Made by a program: the position numbers and the translations under genes. The notes under the pieces are model-generated. The model saw nothing but the letters and a program-made list of their open reading frames with translations. It made no database searches and was not told the origin of the DNA. A DNA stretch of 64,000 bases from NCBI GenBank assembly GCA_947648495.1, contig CANSOA010000005.1, positions 31,459-95,458 of the forward strand, in the 5' to 3' direction. Of the stretch, positions 41,779-52,418 are shown in pieces (position 1 is the first letter of the stretch; every line of letters begins with the position of its first letter). The DNA is from an uncultured Clostridium sp. Its GTDB lineage: Bacteria; Bacillota; Clostridia; TANB77; CAG-508.

Positions 41779-44017
41779 ATGTTTGCTGAAATAATTATCA
41801 ATTCCAATGCCAGAGCACTCAACCGAATATTTGATTATATTGTCCCAAAACAGCTCGAAAATGACATAAAGATGGGGGATAGAGTTGTTGTGCCTTTTGG
41901 AAAAGGGACCAAATTAGAAGACGGTTTTGTCATTCATTTAAAAGAATCTTCCGAATTTGCTAATCGCGAAATTTGTCAAATTGACATAGGACAAAGTATA
42001 TCAGAAGAAAACATTATTTTAGCAAAACTCATGGCAAGAAAATATTTTTGTAATCTTTCCGACTGTATCAAACTCATGTTGCCACCCGGAACAGGAGGAA
42101 AAAAAGTTAAAAATAGAGCCAAAGAAAAGATAGGAAATTTTGTATTTTTAAAAAAAGAAGAAGATGACATCGATTTTTTAATCGAAATAGGAAAATTAAA
42201 AAGTGAAAAACACATCCGCGTGGCAAAACTTTTACAAAATAATGATGGGATGTATCGTCCCGATTTAGAAATTTTGGCAGATGTTAGTAGTTCGATTTTG
42301 AAAACAATGGAAAAAAATGGAATTCTAGAAATGGTCGAAAAACCAATTCAAAGAAATCCTTTTATCCGAAAAAACATAGAACCAGATATGCCCAAGCCAC
42401 TTAATCAAGAACAAAAAAAATGTTTTTATGGAATTGCTGAAGACATAGAAGAAAATAGATATTCCAAAAATCTAATTTTCGGTATTACTGGCTCTCGGAA
42501 AAACAGAAATTTATTTGCAATTAATTGCAAAAGTACTAGAAAAACGGAAAATCAGCTATTGTTTTAGTCCCCGAAATATCGCTAACACCTCAAATGGTCG
42601 ACCGATTTTTAGCGCGTTTTGGCGCAAATATTGCCATACTACATAGCAAATTATCCATTCGGAGAACGTTATGACGAATGGCAAAAAATCCAAAAAGGAC
42701 AAGCAAAAATTGTTATTGGTGCACGTTCTGCTATTTTTGCACCAGTCAAAAATTTGGGAATTATCATTATTGATGAAGAACACGATATGTCTTACAAATC
42801 TGACACAACACCACGCTACAATGCCAAAGATTTAGCCAAATATATTGCCGAAAAAAGTCATTGCCCACTGGTTTTAGGAAGTGCAACACCAGATATAGTC
42901 ACATTTTATGAAGCCAAAGAAACGAAAAAAATCAATTTATACACACTAACCAAACGAGCCAATGAAGCTTTGCTTCCACAAATTAAAGTAATAGATTTAA
43001 GACAAGAACTAGCAAATGGCAATAAATCAATGTTAAGCTTGCAATTGCAACAAGAAATTCAGAAAAATTTAGAACATCAGAAACAAACAATTTTATTTTT
43101 AAATCGTAGAGGATATTCTACTTTTTTGATGTGTAGAGAATGTGGTTATGTTTTTAAATGTCAAAATTGCGATATTAGTTTGACGTATCATAAATTGGAA
43201 AATAAGTTAAAATGTCATTATTGTGGCTATGAAAAAAGTGTTCCTAGTATATGTCAAGAGTGTGGTAGTACAAAAATCAAGTATTTTGGAACAGGAACTC
43301 AAAAATTAGAAGAAGAAGTTCAAAAGCTCTTTCCCCAAGCTACAACCATTAGAATGGATATTGATACAGTCACCAAGAAAAATTCTCATGAAGAAATTTT
43401 AAACCAATTCAAAAACGAAAATAGAGACATTTTGATTGGTACCCAAATGGTCGTAAAAGGTCATCATTTTCCAAAAGTAACTTTAGTTGGTGCAATTGCA
43501 GCGGACGGAATTTTAAATATAGAAGATTACAGAGCACCAGAGCGAACTTTTCAAACACTCGTACAAGTAGCAGGAAGAGCTGGACGCGAGGAACCAGGTC
43601 GTGTTATTATTCAAACTTATAATCCAGACAATTATGCTATCCTACATAGTCAAAGCCAGAATTATGAAGCGTTCTACAACACCGAAATACTTTTAAGAAA
43701 AATGTTGAAATATCCTCCATTTTGCGATATAATATTAATTAAATTTCAAGGGACAAATATTTATGAACTTAAGAAGGTCACGCGGAATAGTATATAATAA
43801 GATGAAATCTGTACAAACTGATGACATGACAATCTACAAACCAGTTCCTGCGCCGATTGACAAAATCAAAAACAAATATCGCTGGAGAATGATTGTAAAA
43901 GGCAAAGTTAATTCAAAAATATTAGACATCATAAAATATAGCGTACAAGACGAAAAATTATCCAAAATGAAAAACACAAGCTTAATGGTAGACATCAATC
44001 CCAACAACCTAACGTAA
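41779..44017 (+). CDS. priA: Primosomal helicase PriA, read through four +1 shifts at CGG
   Basis: The 0 frame breaks four times, each at an in-frame CGG: 42496, 42545, 42660 and 43783. Dropping the C each time gives one 744-residue protein. It has the PriA 3'-BD ([20 protein letters not shown]), Walker A completed as GITGSGKTEIY at the first shift, [17 protein letters not shown] at the second, [17 protein letters not shown] at the third, DEEHD, the eight zinc-binding Cys ([26 protein letters not shown]), ARAG-type [11 protein letters not shown], and the C-terminal domain with [15 protein letters not shown] after the fourth. It restarts stalled forks. No stop or other indel remains. Confidence 0.9.
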
Positions 44018-44123
44018 GGTCGATACCTACATCGATCCAAAATATATTTATCAAAAGGGGATACGACCACCTCTGGATGATGGAAGCGGTCTTAACCTGC
44101 CCCAAAGAAAGGAAGAAAATAAA

Positions 44124-44627
44124 ATGGCAATTCGAAATTTAAGATATGGTGATGATGAGATTTTAAAAAAACGTGCAAGAGAAATCGAAACAATCGATGA
44201 AAAAATCAGGGAATTAGCTCAAGACATGCTAGACACAATGCACAAATATGAAGGGGTTGGACTAGCAGGTCCACAAGTTGGCATTTTGAAACGAATCATA
44301 GTCATTGATTTGTATGAAGAAAACACGCAATATATTTTAATCAATCCAGTCATCAAAAAAGCAAAAGGAGAGCAAATTGTAGACGAAGGTTGTCTTAGTT
44401 TTCCCAACCAGTATGCTAAAGTAAAAAGACCAAAAAGCGTTGTGGTAGAAGCCTTAGACATACATGGTAAAAAAATAAAAGTAGAAGGAAAAGATTTGCT
44501 TGCACAAGCATTAAGCCATGAAATAGACCATTTAAATGGTCAAGTTTTTATTGATAAAATTGAAGAAGGAACCTTAGAAGTTGTTTCAGATCAAGAATTA
44601 GAAGAAAGAAGGAAAGCCAAATCATGA
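44124..44627 (+). CDS. def: Peptide deformylase
   Basis: 167 residues with the three metal motifs GVGLAGPQVG, EGCLSFP and HEIDHLNG. Removes formyl from new N-termini. Overlaps fmt by 4 bases, so the two act as a pair that adds and removes formyl groups. Confidence 0.97.
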   Translation: MAIRNLRYGDDEILKKRAREIETIDEKIRELAQDMLDTMHKYEGVGLAGPQVGILKRIIVIDLYEENTQYILINPVIKKAKGEQIVDEGCLSFPNQYAKVKRPKSVVVEALDIHGKKIKVEGKDLLAQALSHEIDHLNGQVFIDKIEEGTLEVVSDQELEERRKAKS

Positions 44628-45556
44628 GAATTCTTTTTATGGGGACTCCAGATTTTGCAAGAGAGTCTCTCCAAAAATTATATGAAGTAGGGTATGAAAT
44701 TTGTGGCGTTGTAACGCCACCAGATCGACCCAAAGGAAGAGGCATGAAAATGATTGCCTGTGAAGTAAAAGAATTTGCTTTAGAAAAAAAATTGCTTATT
44801 TTTCAGCCAGAAAAATTAAGTCAAATCAAAGATGATATTTTCAAGCTAAATCCAGACATGATTGTAGTAGTTTCCTATGGAAAATTTTTGCCAAAATCCA
44901 TTTTGCAGATGCCAAAATATGGTTGCTTGAATGTACATCCGTCATTACTTCCAAAATATCGAGGTTCTGCGCCAATTCAGTGGGCGATTATCAACGGCGA
45001 TAAAACCACAGGAACTACGATTATGAAAATGAATTCAAAAATGGATGCAGGTGATATCATTTTGCAAAAAGAAGTAGAAATCGACAAAAATGAGACAACA
45101 GGTCAATTGTGGGAGCGCTTAGCCAGCCTGAGTTGTGATTTATTAATAAAAGCTATCACACAAATTGAAAACGGACAAGCTACTTTTACCAAGCAAGGTG
45201 AAAATTATACACTTGCACCAATGCTTACAAAAGATATGGCAAAAATCAATTGGAAACAACAAAACAGCTTAGAAATAAAAAATTTGATTCGAGGACTAAA
45301 TCCATTTATGGGTGCATATTCTATGTTAGGGCAAAAAAAAGTGAAATTCTGGAAAGTCGAAATAGTACAAGAAGAAACAAGCCAGACAAGCGAAGCAGGA
45401 ACTGTTATTTTGTCAGATTCCAAAAAAGGCTTATATGTTCAAACAAAAGATGGTGCCATTTCGATTTTAGAAATTCAAGGTGAAAATGCCAAAAGAATGA
45501 GTATAATAGACTTTTTAAGAGGAAATCAGATTAAAGTTGGGGAAAAATTTGTATAA
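44624..45556 (+). CDS. fmt: Methionyl-tRNA formyltransferase
   Basis: 310 residues. FMGTPDFARESLQKLYEVGY at the N-terminus, the active-site region NVHPSLLPKYRGSAPIQWAI and the C-terminal OB-like domain. Uses formyl-THF to formylate initiator Met-tRNA. Confidence 0.97.
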   Translation: MRILFMGTPDFARESLQKLYEVGYEICGVVTPPDRPKGRGMKMIACEVKEFALEKKLLIFQPEKLSQIKDDIFKLNPDMIVVVSYGKFLPKSILQMPKYGCLNVHPSLLPKYRGSAPIQWAIINGDKTTGTTIMKMNSKMDAGDIILQKEVEIDKNETTGQLWERLASLSCDLLIKAITQIENGQATFTKQGENYTLAPMLTKDMAKINWKQQNSLEIKNLIRGLNPFMGAYSMLGQKKVKFWKVEIVQEETSQTSEAGTVILSDSKKGLYVQTKDGAISILEIQGENAKRMSIIDFLRGNQIKVGEKFV

Positions 45557-45636
45557 ATTTGGATTTTATACTTTCTATTTTTCGAGAAATGTAATATAAT
45601 GCAAAAGAAAACTATTTTTTGAAAGTGGGGGATAAG

Positions 45637-48246
45637 ATGAGCACTGGAAATCGAAAAGATGATACTAAAAAATTTCACGCATCAGAAGTAAATAAAAAAA
45701 GCAATCAGACCAAAAATAAAAAGCAAAAATCAAAAGTCGGAAAAATCATTAAAATTTTAATTATTGTTCTATTTTTAGTTGGAATTATAGGCAGTGGAAT
45801 TGTTGTTGGTGTGTTTTTTGGCATGTTTGGCGATGAACTAAAAATCAGCAAAGAAGAATTAGTTATTCCATACGAAAATTCAATGGTTTATGACAAAGAT
45901 GGAACATTAATTGCAACCCTAAGTGGTGGAACCAAAAGAAAATGTATTTCTCTATCCGAAATGGGAGAAATCCTACCAAAGGCCTATGTTGCCATAGAAG
46001 ATGAGAGATTTTATACGCATAGAGGAGTTGACATCAAAAGAACAGGTGCAGCGACAATTACGTATATTACACACGCAGGACGCTCTTCATTTGGTGGAAG
46101 TACGATTACCCAACAGCTTGTTAAAAATATCACCAATGATAAGGAAGACAGTAGCTTAGCAGGAGTTGTTAGAAAAGTAAAAGAAATGTCAAAAGCAATG
46201 CAAGTAGAGCAATATTTATCCAAAGATCAGATTTTGGAATTATATTTGAACTTGATTTTTATTGGTGGAAATGATATTAATGGCGTTGAATTAGGTTCTA
46301 TTTATTACTTCAATAAAAAACCAGCTGATTTAAGTGTTGCAGAATGTGCATTTATGGCTGGAATTAACCATTCGCCAAATGCATATAATCCATTTTCCAA
46401 TGAAGAAGATGAAGCAAAAAGTCAGAAAAAGCAAGAAAATATCAAAAAAAGAACCAAAACGGTTTTAAGTAAAATGTTAGAACTTGGTTATATCAACCAA
46501 GAACAATGCGATACAGCCAAATCAGAAGTTGAAAATGGACTTAATTTTCAAAATGGTGATACATCACCTACCATCGAAGTTTCGTATGCCGTAGAAGCTG
46601 CGCTAAATCAAATATTAGACCAAATCATGGAAGAGAAAAATATGAGTCAATCGATGGCTGAAACCTATTTATATAGTGGTGGTTTGAAAATCTACACAAC
46701 CCAAGATACAGCTATTCAAGGAACTCTAGAAGAGGTCATCAAACAAGATAAATATTATAAGACCACAACAACGAAGAAAAAAGATGGAACCGAATTAAAG
46801 CAAGCTTCAATTCCGACAATGGTTATTATAGACCATAAAACAGGAAACGTAGTAGCAGCCACATCTGCAGTTGGAGAAAAAGGCGAAAGAGTAACTTCAA
46901 CAAAAATCGGATATTTTAATTTATCAACCAAGCTTCGTAAATCAACGGGTTCTTCAATGAAACCAATTTCCGTTATTGCACCTGGACTAGAATCCAAAAC
47001 CATTACAGCTTCTACGGTTTATGTTGATGCCAAAACTGTCTTTAATACACATGACAAATATTCACCTAAAAATCAATATGAAGGCTTTAGAGGCGCTATG
47101 ACAATTCGTGATGCGATTAAAATATCTTCTAATGTTCCACATGTGAAAGCATTGGCAGATATTGGAGTAGAGACTTCCATTGATTTTTGTAAAAGTGTAG
47201 GTCTTCCTATGACAGGAAAAGAGCAGTTATCTCTTGCACTAGGAGGACTTGAAAATGGTGTTACTGTTACTGAAATGGCAGGTGCCTATGGTGCAATAGC
47301 TAATGATGGAATGTATATTGAACCAACTTTTTATAAATATGTAACAGACAAAGACGAAAATGTCGTAATTGAGCCAAAGCAGGAAATCAATCAAGTTATG
47401 ACAAAACAAAATGCCTATATCGAAAAAAGTATTTTAACAGAAACGGTAGTAGGAAGCGGAGGAACTGCAACGTATTGTGCGATAAAAGGTATGGAAGTTG
47501 CAGCCAAAACAGGTACCACAAACAATGATTATGACAGATGGCTTTGCGGGTTTACACCATATTATACAGGTGCATGCTGGTATGGCTATGAAACCAATGC
47601 AACAGTAAGATACAGCGGAAATCCAGCAGGAAAGATTTGGGCGGAAGTCATGAGTAAAATTCATGCAGATTTACCAAGTGCTGAATTTGTGAAACCAGAA
47701 GGCATTAAAGAAGTAACTGTATGTAAAGCAACAGGATTAAAAGCATCATCTGGCTGTTCGTCAACGTATACAGAAGTGTTTACAGAAGATACGATTCCAG
47801 AAGCATGCACAGGTCATTCAATGGCAATGGTATGTAGAGAGACAAATTTGTTATGTTGTGAAGGGTGTCCATTTGGAGAATATCGTTTTTATAATACGGT
47901 TCCACCAAAGGAAAGAGAAGCAAAACAGTGGCAAGCAAGTACCTCAACATCTGGCTCAGCACCAACAGGCGTATGTCCACATACTGCCTCACCATTACAA
48001 ACTCCAGTTCCAGCAACGCCAGTTGTAGAAACACCACCAACAACAGATTCAACAACTCAAAATACATCTACGACAACATCAAATACGACAAATCCACCAT
48101 CTACAACAACGACACCGCCATCTACTACAACACCACCAGAGGAAACCACACCAACGCCAGAAACGCCGCCAGCAGAAACAACACCACCATCCAATACAAC
48201 CACAACACCAGAAACACCACCAGCTGAGACAGAAACAACTCAATAA
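45637..48246 (+). CDS. Class A penicillin-binding protein (PBP1A-like)
   Basis: ATG 45637 behind GTGGGGGAT. 869 residues: basic cytoplasmic tail, one TM helix (about 45-67), GT51 transglycosylase (EDERFYTHRGVD, GGSTITQQLVKN), transpeptidase (STGSSMKPISV, ISSNVPH, KTGTT) and a C-terminal Thr/Pro-rich linker of about 100 residues. Polymerises and crosslinks peptidoglycan. No in-frame CGG found by eye in 2.6 kb. Confidence 0.96.
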   Translation: MSTGNRKDDTKKFHASEVNKKSNQTKNKKQKSKVGKIIKILIIVLFLVGIIGSGIVVGVFFGMFGDELKISKEELVIPYENSMVYDKDGTLIATLSGGTKRKCISLSEMGEILPKAYVAIEDERFYTHRGVDIKRTGAATITYITHAGRSSFGGSTITQQLVKNITNDKEDSSLAGVVRKVKEMSKAMQVEQYLSKDQILELYLNLIFIGGNDINGVELGSIYYFNKKPADLSVAECAFMAGINHSPNAYNPFSNEEDEAKSQKKQENIKKRTKTVLSKMLELGYINQEQCDTAKSEVENGLNFQNGDTSPTIEVSYAVEAALNQILDQIMEEKNMSQSMAETYLYSGGLKIYTTQDTAIQGTLEEVIKQDKYYKTTTTKKKDGTELKQASIPTMVIIDHKTGNVVAATSAVGEKGERVTSTKIGYFNLSTKLRKSTGSSMKPISVIAPGLESKTITASTVYVDAKTVFNTHDKYSPKNQYEGFRGAMTIRDAIKISSNVPHVKALADIGVETSIDFCKSVGLPMTGKEQLSLALGGLENGVTVTEMAGAYGAIANDGMYIEPTFYKYVTDKDENVVIEPKQEINQVMTKQNAYIEKSILTETVVGSGGTATYCAIKGMEVAAKTGTTNNDYDRWLCGFTPYYTGACWYGYETNATVRYSGNPAGKIWAEVMSKIHADLPSAEFVKPEGIKEVTVCKATGLKASSGCSSTYTEVFTEDTIPEACTGHSMAMVCRETNLLCCEGCPFGEYRFYNTVPPKEREAKQWQASTSTSGSAPTGVCPHTASPLQTPVPATPVVETPPTTDSTTQNTSTTTSNTTNPPSTTTTPPSTTTPPEETTPTPETPPAETTPPSNTTTTPETPPAETETTQ

Positions 48247-48265
48247 AAAAGGAGAATGATAAATT

Positions 48266-49651
48266 TTGAACGTATATTTATTCAATACTTTAACAAGAAA
48301 AATAGAGGAATTTAAGCCAATTGATAAAAGCGATGTAAAGTTATATTCTTGTGGTCCAACAGTTTATAACTATGCCCACATTGGAAATTTAAGAGCGTAT
48401 CTATTTATGGATACGCTAAGACGTACTTTGAAATACAATGGCTATTCTTTAAAACATGTGATGAACATAACGGATGTCGGTCATCTAGTTTCAGACGCAG
48501 ATGACGGAGAAGACAAAATGTTAAAAGCGGCCAGAATTGAGAAAAAGGACCCATTTGAAATTGCTAAGTTTTATATGGAAGCGTTTTTGGCTGATATTGA
48601 TAAATTAAATATCGACAAACCAGAAATCATTGCTAGAGCGACAGAGCATATTGGTTGTATGGAAAATTACGTCCAGAAAATTATCAAAAATGGCTATACG
48701 TATGAGACTAAAAATACGATTTATTTTGATACTTCAAAGTTAGATCAATATGGTGTTTTGTCAAATCGTAATGTGGAAGAACAAAAAGCAGGTGCACGTG
48801 TTGAATTTGATAGTGAGAAGAAGAATATTTCGGATTTTGCGGTTTGGATTAAAGCACCAGAAAATCATTTGATGAAATGGGATACGTTTTGGGGAAAATG
48901 CTATCCGGGTTGGCATTTAGAGTGTTCTGCGATGAGTTACCACTATTTGGGTGAGCATTTTGACATTCATACTGGAGGAATGGACCATATTCCGATTCAT
49001 CACGAAAATGAAATAGCACAAAGCAAAGGCTTTTGTGGCAAAACACCAGCGAATTATTGGATGCATGTTGATTTTCTAACAATTGATGGTGGAAAGATGT
49101 CCAAAAGTTTGAACAATTTGTATACGCTGCAGGATTTAGCGGATAAAGGATATGAACCTTTAATTTATAGAATGTTTAATTTTACATCCAATTATCGTAA
49201 TAAAATCAATTTTACGTGGGAAGCTATGGATTCTGCAAAAGTGGCTTTGAATCGTTTACGTGAAGGCTATTTGAGGCATTGCGAAGGCACAGAAAACATA
49301 GCAGAAGAAGCCATTAGCAATTGGGAAGATAAATTTTTGAAAGCAATCAATGATGATTTGAACATGCCAGTTGCAATGAGTGTGGTTTGGGAAGTTGTTA
49401 AAAATCCACAAAAGTCACAGAAATTAAAGAATCTATTATTAAAATTTGATATGGTTTTAGGATTTGATTTGGCAAATTATGAAAAGCAGGAGGAACAATT
49501 GCCTGATGAAATTTTGGAATTGGTGAGACAACGAGACGAAGCACGTCAAAATAAAAATTGGGCAGAATCGGATCGAATTCGAGATTTATTAATAAATCAA
49601 GGCTATTTGGTAAAAGATACCAAAGAGGGAACCGTAATAGAAAAAACGTAA
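48266..49651 (+). CDS. cysS: Cysteinyl-tRNA synthetase
   Basis: TTG start at 48266 after AAGGAGAATG. 461 residues: CGPTVYNYAHIGNLRAYLF with the HIGN class I signature, zinc ligands including WHLECSAMSYHYLG and HENE, and KMSKSLNN. Charges tRNA-Cys. Normal length. Confidence 0.97.
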   Translation: MNVYLFNTLTRKIEEFKPIDKSDVKLYSCGPTVYNYAHIGNLRAYLFMDTLRRTLKYNGYSLKHVMNITDVGHLVSDADDGEDKMLKAARIEKKDPFEIAKFYMEAFLADIDKLNIDKPEIIARATEHIGCMENYVQKIIKNGYTYETKNTIYFDTSKLDQYGVLSNRNVEEQKAGARVEFDSEKKNISDFAVWIKAPENHLMKWDTFWGKCYPGWHLECSAMSYHYLGEHFDIHTGGMDHIPIHHENEIAQSKGFCGKTPANYWMHVDFLTIDGGKMSKSLNNLYTLQDLADKGYEPLIYRMFNFTSNYRNKINFTWEAMDSAKVALNRLREGYLRHCEGTENIAEEAISNWEDKFLKAINDDLNMPVAMSVVWEVVKNPQKSQKLKNLLLKFDMVLGFDLANYEKQEEQLPDEILELVRQRDEARQNKNWAESDRIRDLLINQGYLVKDTKEGTVIEKT

Positions 49652-49692
49652 TTCGTAAGGGGAATGTGCCCTCACAGAAAGGAAAGTTACCA

Positions 49693-50748
49693 ATGAAATT
49701 ATTAACAGAGCAAGACAGAGAAAAATATAAAAGATTTTTGGAAAATCATCCAAGATGCAATTTTCAGCAATCATTAGAATGGGGCGAAGTAAAAACAAGC
49801 TGGAACAAAGAAGTAATTTTGTCAGAAGATGAAAATGGCAATATTAAGGGAAGTTTATGTGTTTGGATTCGAAAAATACCACTTTTTGGGAATTTAATGT
49901 ATTCTGCCAGAGGTCCTGTTTGTGATATTTATGACGAACAAGTTTTGAAGGATTTGACACATGGAGCAAATGAACTGGCAAAAAAATACAAGGCATTTGT
50001 GCTTCGTATTGAACCAGATATTTTGAAATCAGACGAAAAATTTCGAGAAAAAATTGAGAATATTGGCTATAAAATTAAGGATGATAGCAAGGATTTTAAG
50101 GACGAAATTCAGCCTCGATTTGTTTTCCAGCTTGATTTAAAAGGAAAAACAGAAGACGAAGTATTTAGCGGATTTCATTCAAAAACTAGATATAATATTC
50201 GTTTGGCAAATAAAAAAGGTGTCACGATTCGTGAAGGAACCAGAGACGATTTGAAAGATTTTCATAAAATTATGGAAGAGACGGGAAAACGTGATGATTT
50301 TATCATTCGTTCTTTGGCTTATTTTGAGAAAATGTATGATGTCCTAGCACCAGAGCATATGAAACTTTTGATGGCATATCACGAGGACAAGCCGATTGCA
50401 GGGATTATTCCAATTCTATATGGCAAAAAAACGTGGTATTTGTATGGTGCGAGCAGTAATTCGCATAGAAATTTGATGCCCAATTATTTGCTTCAATGGA
50501 CGATGATAAAAGAGGCGATTGAAAAGGGTCATGAGCTCTATGATTTTCGTGGCGTTTCAGGGGTCGTGGATGAAAATCATCCACAGTATGGTTTGTATCG
50601 TTTTAAAAAGGGCTTTGGTGCAGAGTTTACGGAGTTTATTGGGGAAGTTTATATGCCATATAAGCCGTTAGTATATAAGTTATATAAGTTGGCAGAGAAG
50701 AGTTTTAGAAGTTTTAGAACAATGAAAAAGAAGATTGGGAGGAAATAA
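49693..50748 (+). CDS. FemA/FemB-like peptidoglycan aminoacyltransferase
   Basis: 351 residues from ATG 49693. FQQSLEWGEVKTSW, then FSGFHSKTRYNIRLANKKGV and YDFRGVSGVVDENHPQYGLY with FKKGFGAEFTEFIGE are the twin GNAT-fold halves of Fem proteins, which add residues from aminoacyl-tRNA to lipid II side chains. Adjacent to cysS and a PBP gene. Confidence 0.9.
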   Translation: MKLLTEQDREKYKRFLENHPRCNFQQSLEWGEVKTSWNKEVILSEDENGNIKGSLCVWIRKIPLFGNLMYSARGPVCDIYDEQVLKDLTHGANELAKKYKAFVLRIEPDILKSDEKFREKIENIGYKIKDDSKDFKDEIQPRFVFQLDLKGKTEDEVFSGFHSKTRYNIRLANKKGVTIREGTRDDLKDFHKIMEETGKRDDFIIRSLAYFEKMYDVLAPEHMKLLMAYHEDKPIAGIIPILYGKKTWYLYGASSNSHRNLMPNYLLQWTMIKEAIEKGHELYDFRGVSGVVDENHPQYGLYRFKKGFGAEFTEFIGEVYMPYKPLVYKLYKLAEKSFRSFRTMKKKIGRK

Positions 50749-50749
50749 T

Positions 50750-51091
50750 ATGGGAAAAAAAGTATTTGAAGTAAAAGATGGTGAGCAATTATTTGCAGGT
50801 AAGGTTGCAGGAGATTGTTGGAAAATGCCTAAAATAAGCATTAACAGACAAGTTTCAGGAAGATATTATTTTACGGATGAGCGTATTGCATTTTTGGCGT
50901 CAGGTTTGATTGGGACAGAAAGTGTAAGTTGGGAAATTGAAATGAAAGATATTAGTGCAGTAAAGACTTGTATGACACCACCGTTTTTTCCATTTGGTAT
51001 TTTGATTACAATGAAGAATGGAGATAAGTATAAATTATCTATTTTGAAACGAAAAAAATATTTTGAGTGGATTTCAGAGCATATAGCATAA
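50750..51091 (+). CDS. Small PH/GRAM-like domain protein
   Basis: ATG 50750 after GGGAGG. 113 residues of beta strands: RQVSGRYYFTDERIAFLASG, then VSWEIEMKDISAVKTCM, then LITMKNGDKYKLSIL and a final helix, the layout of bacterial PH/GRAM domains. Role unknown. Confidence 0.6.
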   Translation: MGKKVFEVKDGEQLFAGKVAGDCWKMPKISINRQVSGRYYFTDERIAFLASGLIGTESVSWEIEMKDISAVKTCMTPPFFPFGILITMKNGDKYKLSILKRKKYFEWISEHIA

Positions 51092-51135
51092 ATTAAGGTA
51101 TAGAAAAGATATGGAAACTTGGAGAAGGAGAAAAA

Positions 51136-51567
51136 ATGAAAAATTTTGGAACTTCAATGTTATATTATTGGCTTGCTTATGCTATTGTTACGACCATTGG
51201 CATTTTCCATACAATTTTTAATATTTATGTGCGACATATGAAATCTATGAAAGAAAGCGAAGGTATGGGGGAAGCTTATGAAGAAACAAAATCATGTCAT
51301 CCACTTTATAATATCACGGTATTTCCACTTTTTTCCTATCTTTATTTTATTACATTGGAAATAGTAACTTTCCAAGATGTTTTGATAACGTCTATTTTGT
51401 GGGGAACAATAACGGTGATATTTGATTTGTTTGGTTGGGTTATTATAAAGCATCCTTGGTCCTTATCATACAAGGAGTTTTATGTGGATTATCAGCCATG
51501 GATTAGTTTGATTTATGTTGCAATCTATGTAAGTCCTTTTATTGGGTATGGGATTGTGAAGTTGTAG
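51136..51567 (+). CDS. Hypothetical four-helix membrane protein
   Basis: 143 residues with four hydrophobic segments (about 8-28, 58-78, 84-103, 120-140). No family recognised. GGAGAAGGAG upstream. Confidence 0.6.
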   Translation: MKNFGTSMLYYWLAYAIVTTIGIFHTIFNIYVRHMKSMKESEGMGEAYEETKSCHPLYNITVFPLFSYLYFITLEIVTFQDVLITSILWGTITVIFDLFGWVIIKHPWSLSYKEFYVDYQPWISLIYVAIYVSPFIGYGIVKL

Positions 51568-51631
51568 AAATATTAGAAAAAGAGCTGATAAAAGACGGAT
51601 AATAATAAATTACAAAAATGGAGAAAATGTT

Positions 51632-52379
51632 ATGAATGAATATATAAATTTAACATTAGAAAATATAGAAAATGAACATTTGTGTTGTGCCATAGGTGAC
51701 CCAAAACATCAAAATGGTGTTACATATAAAAAAGAATGGATGAAAGGGAAATTAAAAGAAGGACATGTTTTTAGAAAATTAAATGCAAGAGGAAAAATAT
51801 TTATTGAATATGAACCAATTGAAACAGCTTGGGTTCCGATTCATGGTGAGAAGTATGAATATATTTATTGCTTATGGGTCGCTGGCAGTTTTAAAGGAAA
51901 AGGAATTGCAAAAGAATTGTTAGAATATGCCATACAGGATTCAAAAGAAAAAGGGATGAATGGGATTTGCACGTTAACCTCTAAAAAAAAGAAACCGTTT
52001 TTAGGGGAAAAGAAGTTTTTTGAGCGATTTCGGATTTAAAGTTGTAGATGAAATAGAGGATTATCAATTATTAGCTCTGCAATTTAAAGAAAGTGATACG
52101 CCTAAATTTAATGAAACAGCTAAAAATATGAAAATTGAGCATAATGAATTTACTATTTATTATAGTCCAGCATGTCCATATGTTGAATATGAAGTAAATG
52201 AATTAACGCAATATGCACAGGAAAATAAAATTCAAATTAACTTTATAAAAATAGATTCATTAGAAAAAGCAAAAAATGCACCTGCTGTATTTAACAATTG
52301 GGCAAATTTTTATAAAGGCAAATTTGTTTCCAATACGATTTTAAATGCTAATTCATTTAAAAAGTTGATAAATGGATAA
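51632..52379 (+). CDS. GNAT acetyltransferase with YoaP domain, read through a +1 shift at CGG
   Basis: Frame 1 gives a GNAT fold (residues 1-133) with the acetyl-CoA loop VAGSFKGKGIAKELLEYA and FFERF, then an in-frame CGG at 52031 followed by ATT TAA. Dropping the C continues as FFERFGFKVVDEIEDYQLLA (the final GNAT strand) and the C-terminal YoaP region with YYSPACPYVEYEVNELTQY. The whole is 248 residues, the normal length of YoaP proteins. The overlapping second ORF from 52020 has no SD of its own. Confidence 0.85.
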
Positions 52380-52418
52380 ATTGCATTTGGGGAGAGTAGA
52401 ATAGGAAAAGGAGTAGGT

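Noticed and set aside
42619..44017. priA split into three independent short genes (41779-42567, 42619-43797, 43763-44017)
   Set aside because: The pieces are consecutive parts of one PriA, the internal starts lack ribosome-binding sites, and two shifts fall in the gap between the first two pieces.
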